The notes under the pieces were generated by a model. It was given only the letters and a program-made list of their open reading frames with translations. It did not search any database and was not told the DNA's origin. 7,724 bases of DNA from positions 1 to 7,724 of the forward strand of contig NZ_JARVGN010000062.1 of the NCBI RefSeq assembly GCF_029762515.1, read 5' to 3'. This stretch comes from Methanocalculus sp. (GTDB lineage: Archaea; Halobacteriota; Methanomicrobia; Methanomicrobiales; Methanocorpusculaceae). Shown piece after piece: positions 1 to 4,892 of the stretch. Both the position numbers and the translations under genes were made by a program. Each line of letters opens with the position of its first letter. Position 1 is the first letter of the stretch.

Positions 1-1
1 A

Positions 2-997
2 TGCGGCCATTGTACTGATGGAGTCCGGTTCATCGGGGTGGGGCTTGTTGATGTTGCAGGCCTTGTCCCGGATGCACATCTTGGAAAAGGGCTTGGAAAC
101 CAGTTCCTTGATCACCTCCGATCTGCCGATGCAATCATCCAGGTGGTTGATGCCAGCGGAAGTACCGATGCTGAAGGAAATCCGGTCGACCCCGGATCAC
201 ATGATCCGATGGAGGATGTCCGGTTCCTGCGGTATGAGATGGCGATGTGGGTCTCCGGGATCATTGAGAAGCATCTTCCGCGCCTCGCCCGGGCCTCGCA
301 GGGGAAGGAGCCGGCACTGGTCGAGCTTCTTGCCGAGGCACTTGCCGGCCTTTCGATATCGGCAGAGGATATCAGGACCGCAATTGACGCAACCGATGTG
401 GATCTCTTCAAGGCAGATGCGGATGCCCTCTGCCGGTTCTCTGATGCACTCGTTTCGATCAACAAGCCGATGGTGGTGCTCCTGAACAAAGCCGATATGG
501 CAACTGACGAGATGCTGAAACCGTTACCTGCTGAGATGATCCGGGCGACTGCGGCAGGTGAGCTTGCGCTGAGAAATGCCGCCACAGCAGGCTTGATCCG
601 GTATCTTCCGGGAGATTCCGATTTTACTGAGAGTGAGTCTGCCGGGATGACGCCACAGCAGAAGAAGGGGCTTTCGATGCTCCGGGATCAGATGAGGCGG
701 TTGAATGGAACCGGTGTTCAGCAGGCAGTCAACCATGCCGTCTTCTCGATACTGGAGATGATCGTCGTCTATCCGGTTGAGGACGAGACCCATTTCACCG
801 ATGCAAAGGGGCGGGTGCTTCCAGATGCCTTCCTGATGAAGAAGGGATCAAATCCCCGTGATCTCGCATTCCGTGTGCATACCGATATCGGGAAGGGGTT
901 CCTGCATGCGATTGATGCACGGACAAAGATGCGGATCAAGGATACCACCGAACTGAAAAGCGGGGACATTATCCGGATAGTCAGTACGGCAAAGTGA
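2..997 (+). CDS. ychF: YchF/OBG-family translation-associated GTPase, 5'-truncated by the window edge
   Basis: This is the C-terminal 331 residues of a YchF-like P-loop GTPase of the OBG family, a cytosolic ribosome-associated nucleotidase. The reading frame is open from base 2, and the apparent GTG at 38 is internal. Full archaeal homologues are about 390-400 residues, so roughly 60 residues carrying the P-loop lie outside the window. Visible motifs, numbered from the first codon here, are a cysteine-containing CGHCTDG segment (1-7) typical of archaeal members, G3 DVAGL (17-21), LGKGLGNQFLDHLR shortly after it, and G4 NKAD (162-165). The last 65 or so residues (from about FTDAKGRVLPDAF to the stop) form the TGS domain. 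The intact NKxD suggests guanine specificity, unlike bacterial YchF, which prefers ATP. The stop at 995-997 is followed by a T5 tract. Family assignment is firm; the exact cellular role in archaea is not established. Confidence 0.96.
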   Translation, partial: CGHCTDGVRFIGVGLVDVAGLVPDAHLGKGLGNQFLDHLRSADAIIQVVDASGSTDAEGNPVDPGSHDPMEDVRFLRYEMAMWVSGIIEKHLPRLARASQGKEPALVELLAEALAGLSISAEDIRTAIDATDVDLFKADADALCRFSDALVSINKPMVVLLNKADMATDEMLKPLPAEMIRATAAGELALRNAATAGLIRYLPGDSDFTESESAGMTPQQKKGLSMLRDQMRRLNGTGVQQAVNHAVFSILEMIVVYPVEDETHFTDAKGRVLPDAFLMKKGSNPRDLAFRVHTDIGKGFLHAIDARTKMRIKDTTELKSGDIIRIVSTAK

Positions 998-1010
998 GGT
1001 AAGTGGAGGG

Positions 1011-1015
1011 TTTTT
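1011..1015 (+). terminator. Possible T-tract terminator after ychF
   Basis: A run of five T residues lies 14 bases after the ychF stop and directly follows a purine-rich stretch. Archaeal RNA polymerase can terminate on short U tracts without a hairpin. No strong stem precedes it, so this is weak evidence. Confidence 0.3.
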
Positions 1016-1067
1016 CTGCAGGTGAAGCGTCAAAATAAAGCGAGGGGGGGCGCAATCCTGCGAAAGC

Positions 1068-1092
1068 CTTATATTAGCTGGATGAGAAGGAG
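1068..1092 (+). promoter_or_regulatory. TATA-like element and ribosome binding site of the 106-aa gene
   Basis: An AT-rich element, CTTATATTA at 1068-1076, lies 26 bases before the ATG at 1102. AGAAGGAG at 1085-1092 sits 9 bases before that ATG and decides the start. If the TATA-like element were functional at the usual 25 bp, transcription would start at about 1098 and leave out the ribosome binding site. So either this is not the TATA box (an alternative AT-rich patch is AAAATAAA near 1032), or the gene is also read through from ychF. The ribosome binding site is the firmer part. Confidence 0.45.
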
Positions 1093-1101
1093 TTATTACG
1101 T

Positions 1102-1422
1102 ATGGCTGGCGAGGTGTATCAGGCACAGGTGCTGAAGAATTTCTTCGATACGATCACCGGTACTGACAGGAACCTCACCAGGATCTCCATGTGCGTGGTG
1201 ACACTTGCGAAGCTGAAAAGTGAAGATCCCGCCAAAGTCACATTTCTTTTAGACCAGATGAGAAAGTCACGGGAGAAGAAGGAACTCTCGATCGATATTC
1301 TGGATTACATGGTGGATGCCGCCGTAACCCTCGAACTCGAAGTTGTCCAGACGGCATTTGGCGTTACCAATGTCAGGCAGCTTGCAGAAGAGTTCGGCTC
1401 AGTCTCGCTTGACTCGTTTTAG
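1102..1422 (+). CDS. Small conserved-looking protein of unknown function (106 aa)
   Basis: I do not recognise this protein's family. It is 106 residues with no signal peptide or membrane segment, and no metal-binding cysteine pattern (a single Cys in SMCVVTLAKL). It looks almost wholly helical. A charged central stretch (LLDQMRKSREKKELSIDILDYMVD, about 50-73) separates two hydrophobic-heptad helices, and the C-terminal part (VVQTAFGVTNVRQLAEEFG) resembles a small helix-turn-helix-like or helical-bundle segment, but this is only an impression. It is most probably a cytosolic helical protein. A strong AGAAGGAG ribosome binding site 9 bases before the ATG, codon use like ychF, and a T7 tract after the stop support a real gene. 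It is 104 bp after ychF on the same strand, so co-transcription is possible but not required. Confidence 0.82.
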   Translation: MAGEVYQAQVLKNFFDTITGTDRNLTRISMCVVTLAKLKSEDPAKVTFLLDQMRKSREKKELSIDILDYMVDAAVTLELEVVQTAFGVTNVRQLAEEFGSVSLDSF

Positions 1423-1442
1423 AGAAAGGGCATTATACAGTC

Positions 1443-1449
1443 TTTTTTT
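1443..1449 (+). terminator. T7 tract terminator after the 106-aa gene
   Basis: Seven consecutive T residues start 21 bases after the TAG stop at 1420-1422. This is the kind of oligo-T signal that stops archaeal RNA polymerase. A small stem (AGAGC 1457-1461 with GCTCT 1464-1468) lies just after, not before, the tract. Confidence 0.55.
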
Positions 1450-1452
1450 CAA

Positions 1453-1472
1453 TGAGAGAGCCTGCTCTTTAT
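1453..1472 (+). repeat. Imperfect direct repeat, copy A, upstream of the ATPase gene
   Basis: TGAGAG then AGCCTGCTC then TTTAT. The same blocks recur right after the ATPase gene at 2805-2830, with six extra bases between the first two. A third, weaker relative (GAGATAAGAGCC) is at 3169-3180. Whether these are recombination or target-site traces or chance is undecided. Confidence 0.35.
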
Positions 1473-1502
1473 CCTGATGATTAGAGGTTGGGGGATTGTC
1501 CA

Positions 1503-1595
1503 GTTCAAATGATCAATTCTTTCCATTTGGATTGAACAATAGTGTCCATTTGAAATGGATAGATTTATCATTTTACATGAGTAGTATCGTATATC
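1503..1595 (+). promoter_or_regulatory. Promoter and operator-like repeats of the ATPase gene
   Basis: This region is AT-rich. TTTATCATTTTA at 1564-1575 is a plausible TATA box. Its distance to the ATG at 1596 and the lack of any Shine-Dalgarno motif suggest a leaderless or near-leaderless transcript. Immediately upstream, at 1545-1559, is a perfect odd palindrome with 7-base arms, TCCATTT-G-AAATGGA. TCCATTTG also occurs at 1522-1529, 23 bp earlier, making a direct repeat about two helical turns apart. GTTCAA (1503-1508) and TTGAAC (1532-1537) form another inverted pair. The placement beside the TATA/BRE position fits a transcription factor site. Which factor binds is unknown. Confidence 0.5.
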
Positions 1596-2807
1596 ATGAT
1601 CCTGAAGAGCGAGCTCAGAAAGATCTTACGATCCCAGAGAGAGGCAATGGGGAGGCGCAAGTCCGGCGTTATCCGGCAGGATCTTGTACGAGTGAAGCCC
1701 CTTCAGAATTTTGCCATTATTATCTCCGGAATCAGGCGGTGCGGAAAAAGCACGCTTCTTGTCCAGTCGATGAAGAGGGAGGAGGAGTTTTACTACCTGA
1801 ATTTTGAGGATCCCAGGCTTGCTGAGTTTGAACTCAAAGATATTGAGATGCTGGAGGAAGCCTTTTCCGAGGAGTTTCATGAGGCTGATCTCTATTATTT
1901 TGACGAGATTCAGAACATCACAGGCTGGGAATCATATGTCAGATATCTTCTGGAGAATGAGAAAAGGGTGGTGATCACCGGATCGAATGCATCGCTCCTG
2001 AGCCGGGAGCTCGGGACAAAGCTGACAGGAAGAAATCTCCGGATCGAGCTCTTTCCATTCTCCTATCATGAATACCTGGATTACATGGAACGTGATGACT
2101 CGAAAGTATCGTTTCAGGATTATCTTGCTTCCGGCGGTTTTCCGGAGTTCCTGAGAACAGGAATGGATGAAGTCCTCCAGAATCTTCTGCTGGATATCAT
2201 TGCGCGGGATATCATCTTCAGGAACCCCGTAAAAAACCCAGGAATAGTAACAGAAATTGCAGTCTATCTTTTGGGAAATAGTGCCAGGGAGTTCACGCTC
2301 TCAAAATTACAGAAGATTTTTTCTGCAATTGGATCGGTTACCACCATCGCATCATATGTGGAGCTGCTTGAAGATGCATACATCATCTTCACCCTGCCAC
2401 GGTTTTCTTATTCCCAGAAAAGCAGGCAGATCAACCCAAAGAAGGTATATGCCATAGATAACGGGCTTATTCGTGCAAATTCAATACAGTTCTCAGACGA
2501 TTCGGGCAGGTTCCTCGAGAACCATGTCTTCCTTGAGCTCAGGAAGCGGTATCGGGAACTCTTCTATTTCCGTGAAAAGGGTGAATGCGATTTTCTCGTT
2601 AAAGAGAAGACAAAGATCACAAAGGCAATGCAGGTCTGCTATTGCCTGACCACCCAGAATAAAAGGCGGGAGATCGAAGGACTGGTAGAAGCGATGGAGT
2701 TTTTTGAGCTTGATTGCGGATATATTCTGACGCTGGACCAGGAAGAGGATATTCACGTAGCCGGAAAAAGGATCTCAGTTCTTCCGGCTAGGAAATTCTC
2801 ATATTGA
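1596..2807 (+). CDS. AAA_14/DUF4143-family P-loop ATPase
   Basis: This 403-residue protein has the standard architecture of the archaeal AAA_14-DUF4143 ATPases. The N-terminal helix is followed by Walker A GIRRCGKST (45-53), Walker B LYYFDE (99-104) with the usual IQN after it, and sensor-1-like VVITGSNAS (125-132). Next comes a winged-helix-like segment (about 230-268, REFTLSKLQKIF through YVELLEDAYIIF). The C-terminal domain is PD-(D/E)XK-like, with E308 (FLENHV), D332 (GECDF) and Q346-V-C in place of the catalytic E-x-K. The QVCY form is common in this family, so nuclease activity is doubtful. Length is full for the family. The biological role is not known; members are numerous and sporadically distributed in methanogens, which suggests mobile or defence-adjacent genes. 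By eye it is more AT-rich than ychF and top6B, it has its own promoter, and imperfect direct repeats flank it. The family is certain, the function is not. Confidence 0.93.
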   Translation: MILKSELRKILRSQREAMGRRKSGVIRQDLVRVKPLQNFAIIISGIRRCGKSTLLVQSMKREEEFYYLNFEDPRLAEFELKDIEMLEEAFSEEFHEADLYYFDEIQNITGWESYVRYLLENEKRVVITGSNASLLSRELGTKLTGRNLRIELFPFSYHEYLDYMERDDSKVSFQDYLASGGFPEFLRTGMDEVLQNLLLDIIARDIIFRNPVKNPGIVTEIAVYLLGNSAREFTLSKLQKIFSAIGSVTTIASYVELLEDAYIIFTLPRFSYSQKSRQINPKKVYAIDNGLIRANSIQFSDDSGRFLENHVFLELRKRYRELFYFREKGECDFLVKEKTKITKAMQVCYCLTTQNKRREIEGLVEAMEFFELDCGYILTLDQEEDIHVAGKRISVLPARKFSY

Positions 2808-2830
2808 GAGATAAGAAGCCTGCTCGCTAT
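2805..2830 (+). repeat. Imperfect direct repeat, copy B, downstream of the ATPase gene
   Basis: TGAGAG (its first three bases are the ATPase stop codon), a six-base insert ATAAGA, AGCCTGCTC at 2817-2825, then GCTAT. It matches copy A at 1453-1472. GAGATAAGA at 2808-2816 also recurs at 3169-3177. Confidence 0.35.
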
Positions 2831-2915
2831 TTCATGTGGGTGATTTGAAGCAGGTGCGGCGCGGGTATCGGGAGGTGGGTCAGCGAGGGGGAAGGATGAC
2901 AGGGGTGATAAAACC

Positions 2916-2970
2916 TTGCTCATCAGAGCAACCTGAAAGGCGATTCGTCGAATCGGGGTTTATTTGCTCT
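2916..2970. repeat. Alternating hairpin arms TTGCTC / GAGCAA / TTGCTC
   Basis: TTGCTC at 2916-2921 pairs with GAGCAA at 2926-2931 across a four-base loop. The same arm, extended to AGAGCAA (2925-2931), also pairs with TTGCTCT at 2964-2970, enclosing the 15-base palindrome at 2941-2955. The two pairings exclude each other, which is the geometry of an attenuator or switch. Confidence 0.5.
2941..2955. repeat. Perfect 15-base odd palindrome
   Basis: CGATTCG, one central T, then CGAATCG. It may be a hairpin tip in RNA, although a one-base loop would force opening of the central pairs. It could equally be a dimer-binding site in DNA. It has the same 7+1+7 layout as the palindrome at 1545-1559, with a different sequence. 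Confidence 0.6.
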
Positions 2971-2986
2971 GGCAAACTAAAGGAGC

Positions 2987-3072
2987 ATTCCCGCCCCTCC
3001 CACGTTGCATCTGCGGTCACCCAGTACAACCTCCCTGCGAAGCACCTGCGGACGGGACGGGGCGGTGGGAAT
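2987..3072. repeat. Long GC-rich imperfect inverted repeat
   Basis: ATTCCC (2987-2992) pairs with GGGAAT (3067-3072). GCCCC (2993-2997) pairs with GGGGC (3059-3063). TCCC (2998-3001) pairs with GGGA (3054-3057). This gives 15 base pairs interrupted only by a GGT bulge (3064-3066) and a C bulge (3058). The 52-base loop contains GTTG (3004-3007) and CAAC (3027-3030), which could form a further short stem. Confidence 0.6.
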
Positions 3073-3180
3073 CGCTGTGGTTCCTTCTCCCGGCGTACAA
3101 TTCCTCGTGTATGATTCAAGCCTCTTCATAAAATGTTGCATCGAACCCTGTTTAAAACGCACATGGATGAGATAAGAGCC

Positions 3181-3186
3181 TTTTTT
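3181..3186 (+). terminator. T6 tract reading on the plus strand
   Basis: Six T residues follow GAGATAAGAGCC. The tract lies 374 bases after the ATPase stop, just outside the end of the convergent membrane gene. It could end a plus-strand transcript from the ATPase gene or from the intergenic region. No minus-strand T run of this length is visible past 3191. Confidence 0.35.
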
Positions 3187-3190
3187 CTGT

Positions 3191-3553
3191 CTATCCCTTC
3201 CTTATCCGCCACTGGAGCCTCGCCGTCAGGATGATGATCGTCACGGTAAAGAGCACCATCAGCGGGAGTTCCTGTGGGATGTCGCTTGGCAGGATGAAGA
3301 AGATGACTGCATACAACGGAGTGAACATCGAGACGAGATCGCGCCTCGGATCGGCAAATGCCATCCCAAGCAGGAGGAAGGATGCGATGATACATCCCCA
3401 GATACCCGGTGCTGCAAGGAAGGGAAGGGGCAGAGTGATGCCAAGTGCGGAGAGAAGAACTCCAAAGATCGCAATACCGGGGGTAAGGTACCAGTACTGG
3501 TTGATCATCTCAGCGAATGGAGGTGTCGGTTTTTTCTGTGCCATTGATACCAT
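3191..3553 (-). CDS. Four-helix membrane protein of unknown function (120 aa)
   Basis: This is a small hydrophobic protein that I cannot place in a named family. From the ATG at 3553, four membrane segments are predicted by eye: about 23-41, 45-67, 73-89 and 96-113. They are separated by short loops, with AFADPRRD (65-72) the only clearly charged one. The C terminus is basic (RLQWRIRKG), suggesting it faces the cytoplasm. It is the last gene of the larB-nadM cluster, 22 bp after nadM. The start is uncertain. ATG 3553 or ATG 3544 (MAQKKPTPP) clears the nadM stop but lacks a Shine-Dalgarno motif. ATG 3616 has upstream GGGAG but would overlap nadM by 41 bp, and its extra residues look like out-of-frame nadM. 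A link to NAD metabolism or nickel is unproven. Confidence 0.78.
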   Translation of the reverse strand: MVSMAQKKPTPPFAEMINQYWYLTPGIAIFGVLLSALGITLPLPFLAAPGIWGCIIASFLLLGMAFADPRRDLVSMFTPLYAVIFFILPSDIPQELPLMVLFTVTIIILTARLQWRIRKG

Positions 3554-3575
3554 TGTTTGTGCTTCGTATTGATAT

Positions 3576-4082
3576 TCAATCGGTTTCTGAGATCGTCCTG
3601 AGACGGGAGACGCCATCGATCTCCCGGATCACTCCTACAACCGCTCGCGGCACATACTCTTCCCAGTCTTCTCCATTGAGCATCTTCTGCCGGATCGCCG
3701 TTCCGGAGAGGGTCTCCCTGAGGTACATCGGAGGGGATTTGATCGTGATTGATGCTTCTTTAAAGAGCTGGATCACAAGCGGGTTCGAGGTATAGCAGAT
3801 ATCAAACGGGGGAGTCATCGAGGTGACATGAGCCACCCAGAGGGCGTTTCTCCGGAGATCCTCGATAGGTATTACATAGAACGGACATCCGATTCCCTCG
3901 AGCGCGCGGGTGATCATCAGTACCCGCTCTCCGGCGGTGAAGGGGTTCTGTACATCATGGGAAAGCTGGGCGCTCCCCACACCGATGATGATCTCGTCAA
4001 CCTCCTCTGCGATCCCTTCCAGCACCGCCTGGTGGCCGTTATGGTATGGCTGGAAGCGCCCGATATAAAAACCTCGTTTCAT
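3576..4082 (-). CDS. nadM: Archaeal nicotinamide-nucleotide adenylyltransferase NadM
   Basis: This cytosolic enzyme transfers AMP from ATP to NMN, giving NAD+ and pyrophosphate; archaeal members also accept NaMN to give NaAD. The 168 residues match the family's full length. The nucleotidyltransferase signature is intact: GRFQPYHNGH at 8-17, with the HxGH histidines at 14 and 17. The C-terminal ATP-binding motif is LSGTAIRQKM, with SGTxIR at 126-131. FTAGERVLMITRAL (48-61) and the ERxxMI pattern are also typical. The start ATG at 4082 overlaps the larB stop in an ATGA arrangement, and GGTG at 4092-4089 (6 bases upstream, inside larB) is its ribosome binding site, so larB and nadM are very probably translated from one mRNA. 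The 120-aa membrane gene follows 22 bp later. Confidence 0.96.
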   Translation of the reverse strand: MKRGFYIGRFQPYHNGHQAVLEGIAEEVDEIIIGVGSAQLSHDVQNPFTAGERVLMITRALEGIGCPFYVIPIEDLRRNALWVAHVTSMTPPFDICYTSNPLVIQLFKEASITIKSPPMYLRETLSGTAIRQKMLNGEDWEEYVPRAVVGVIREIDGVSRLRTISETD

Positions 4083-4849
4083 TCTCTCTGCACCCCTGAG
4101 GCGATCTGTGCGGCAAATGCACCTGCGGTGAAGCCTGCATCGATGTTCACAACAGTAAGCACAGCACAGGACTGGAGCATGCTGGCTAGTGCCGCCTCGC
4201 CTTTGCCCATGTACCCGTACCCGACCGATACCGGCACCCCGATCACCGGCCTGCCAACAAGCCCTGCGACAACTGCGGGGAGTGTGCCTTCCCTGCCTGC
4301 ACAGACGACATATGCGTCTGCGTCAAGGAGGGTTTGGAGTGCCGGGAAGAGGCGGTGAATCCCGGCAGCACCGACATCATATGCCGTGAGGGTTCTGCAA
4401 CCCATCTCTTCTGCGATAATCCGCGCCTCTTCCGCCACCCTGATGTCCGAAGTCCCTGCGGTGATGATCCCGACTGTGCCGCTGTTGACTGGTTTTTCTG
4501 TTCCGTTCGAGAGGATGACGATCCGTGCATCACGATAGTACTCACAGATGAGATCGGGTGCGGCTTTTTTGATAGCGTCAGCCTGATCGGGTGTAGCCCT
4601 GCTCGCAACACACCGGCCGGATGCCTCCACGTACCGTCTCATGATCTCGACCAGGTGAGAAGTATCCTTCCCCTCAGCCAGCACCACCTCCGGGATCCCG
4701 CAACGGATCGAACGTCCGAGATCGATCCTGGCGACACCTGCAATCTCCTCCAGGCGGAGCCCGCTGATCTGATCGGCGGCTTCTTCTGGGGAGCATCTGC
4801 CGGATCTCACCTCTTCCATGAGATTCAGGATACGTGCATTCAATGGCAT
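4079..4849 (-). CDS. larB: Nickel-pincer cofactor biosynthesis protein LarB (NaAD carboxylase/hydrolase)
   Basis: LarB carboxylates the pyridinium ring of NaAD and cleaves its phosphoanhydride, yielding the biscarboxylate mononucleotide that LarE and LarC turn into the nickel-pincer nucleotide. From ATG 4849 the protein has 256 residues, normal for the family. The N-terminal LarB signature ARIDLGRSIRCGIPEVVLAEGK is present (about 40-61). The PurE-like domain shows TAGTSD (130-135), AGREGTLPAVVAGL (184-197), PVSVGYG and VNIDAGFTAGAFA. Cys228 in QSCAVLTVVNID sits where the Lactobacillus LarB nucleophilic cysteine is expected (recalled, not aligned). A TTG at 4864 would add five residues, but a TATA-like element at 4884-4876 points to a leaderless start near 4849. 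larA, larC and larE are not in the window, so completion of the pathway elsewhere is assumed. Confidence 0.95.
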   Translation of the reverse strand: MPLNARILNLMEEVRSGRCSPEEAADQISGLRLEEIAGVARIDLGRSIRCGIPEVVLAEGKDTSHLVEIMRRYVEASGRCVASRATPDQADAIKKAAPDLICEYYRDARIVILSNGTEKPVNSGTVGIITAGTSDIRVAEEARIIAEEMGCRTLTAYDVGAAGIHRLFPALQTLLDADAYVVCAGREGTLPAVVAGLVGRPVIGVPVSVGYGYMGKGEAALASMLQSCAVLTVVNIDAGFTAGAFAAQIASGVQRE

Positions 4850-4892
4850 GGTCACTATTATCAAGGGACGAGGCGCATAATAAGTTCATTGT
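4850..4892. promoter_or_regulatory. Compact divergent promoter between larB and the 102-aa gene
   Basis: Only 43 bp separate the two ATGs. For larB (minus), CTTATTATG at 4884-4876 is about 27 bases before the ATG at 4849. For the plus-strand cluster, CTATTATC at 4855-4862 is about 31-38 bases before the ATG at 4893. Each TATA-like element lies close to the predicted start site of the other gene, so the two promoters should compete. Neither gene has a clear Shine-Dalgarno motif, which fits leaderless transcripts. Confidence 0.5.

Larger units (their letters stand above)
2908..3128 (-). ncRNA. Candidate structured non-coding RNA
   Basis: This is speculative. On the minus strand, GTTTTAAAC at 3158-3150 could be a TATA box that would start transcription near 3128. 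The transcript would pass through the GC-rich bulged stem (3072-2987) and the 15-base palindrome (2955-2941). It would end in a hairpin TTGCTC-TGAT-GAGCAA (2931-2916) followed two bases later by TTTT (2913-2910), which resembles a terminator. Length would be about 220 nt. It matches none of the RNase P, SRP 7S, 5S or tRNA signatures that I could look for. A plus-strand transcript ending at the T6 tract 3181-3186 is an alternative, as is no transcript at all. Confidence 0.25.
2808..3190. other. 383-bp intergenic region rich in inverted repeats, no convincing protein gene
   Basis: This gap lies between the convergent ATPase gene and the minus-strand membrane gene. Several frames are open for 60-90 codons on both strands, but none has a good ribosome binding site or a recognisable product, and open frames are expected in GC-rich DNA. 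What stands out is pairing potential: GCAGGTGC 2850-2857 with GCACCTGC 3042-3049; GGGAGGT 2870-2876 with ACCTCCC 3029-3035; GGGT 2877-2880 with ACCC 3019-3022; a TTGCTC/GAGCAA hairpin at 2916-2931; a 15-base palindrome at 2941-2955; and a 15-bp bulged GC-rich stem between 2987-3001 and 3054-3072. An AT-rich stretch (3125-3160) at the right end could hold a minus-strand promoter. Confidence 0.6.

Noticed and set aside
1044..1050. Run of seven G residues before the 106-aa gene
   Set aside because: It lies in a non-coding gap, so it breaks no gene. It might be a sequencing slip site but has no visible consequence.
1503..1560. TCCATTTG repeats as a CRISPR-like array
   Set aside because: Only two 8-base copies 23 bp apart; no full repeat-spacer units and no cas genes.
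1496..1807. 103-codon frame overlapping the start of the ATPase gene
   Set aside because: It is another frame of the promoter and the first part of the ATPase gene. It lacks a ribosome binding site, and the overlapping frame carries the clear family motifs.
2877..2926. Box C/D guide RNA on the minus strand (TGATGA near 2921-2926, CTGA near 2880)
   Set aside because: No internal D'/C' pair at the usual spacing, and the TGATGA is part of the hairpin loop.
2880..3119. 79-codon minus-strand open frame starting with TTG, and the 92-codon plus-strand frame 2836-3114 across it
   Set aside because: No properly spaced ribosome binding site, no recognisable domain, and open frames occur on both strands here as expected for GC-rich, structured DNA. 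The minus frame could be a small protein only if conserved at the amino-acid level, which I cannot test.
3130..3150. GGTTCGAT on the minus strand, resembling a tRNA T-loop
   Set aside because: The five bases on either side do not pair into a T-stem, and no acceptor, D or anticodon arm fits.
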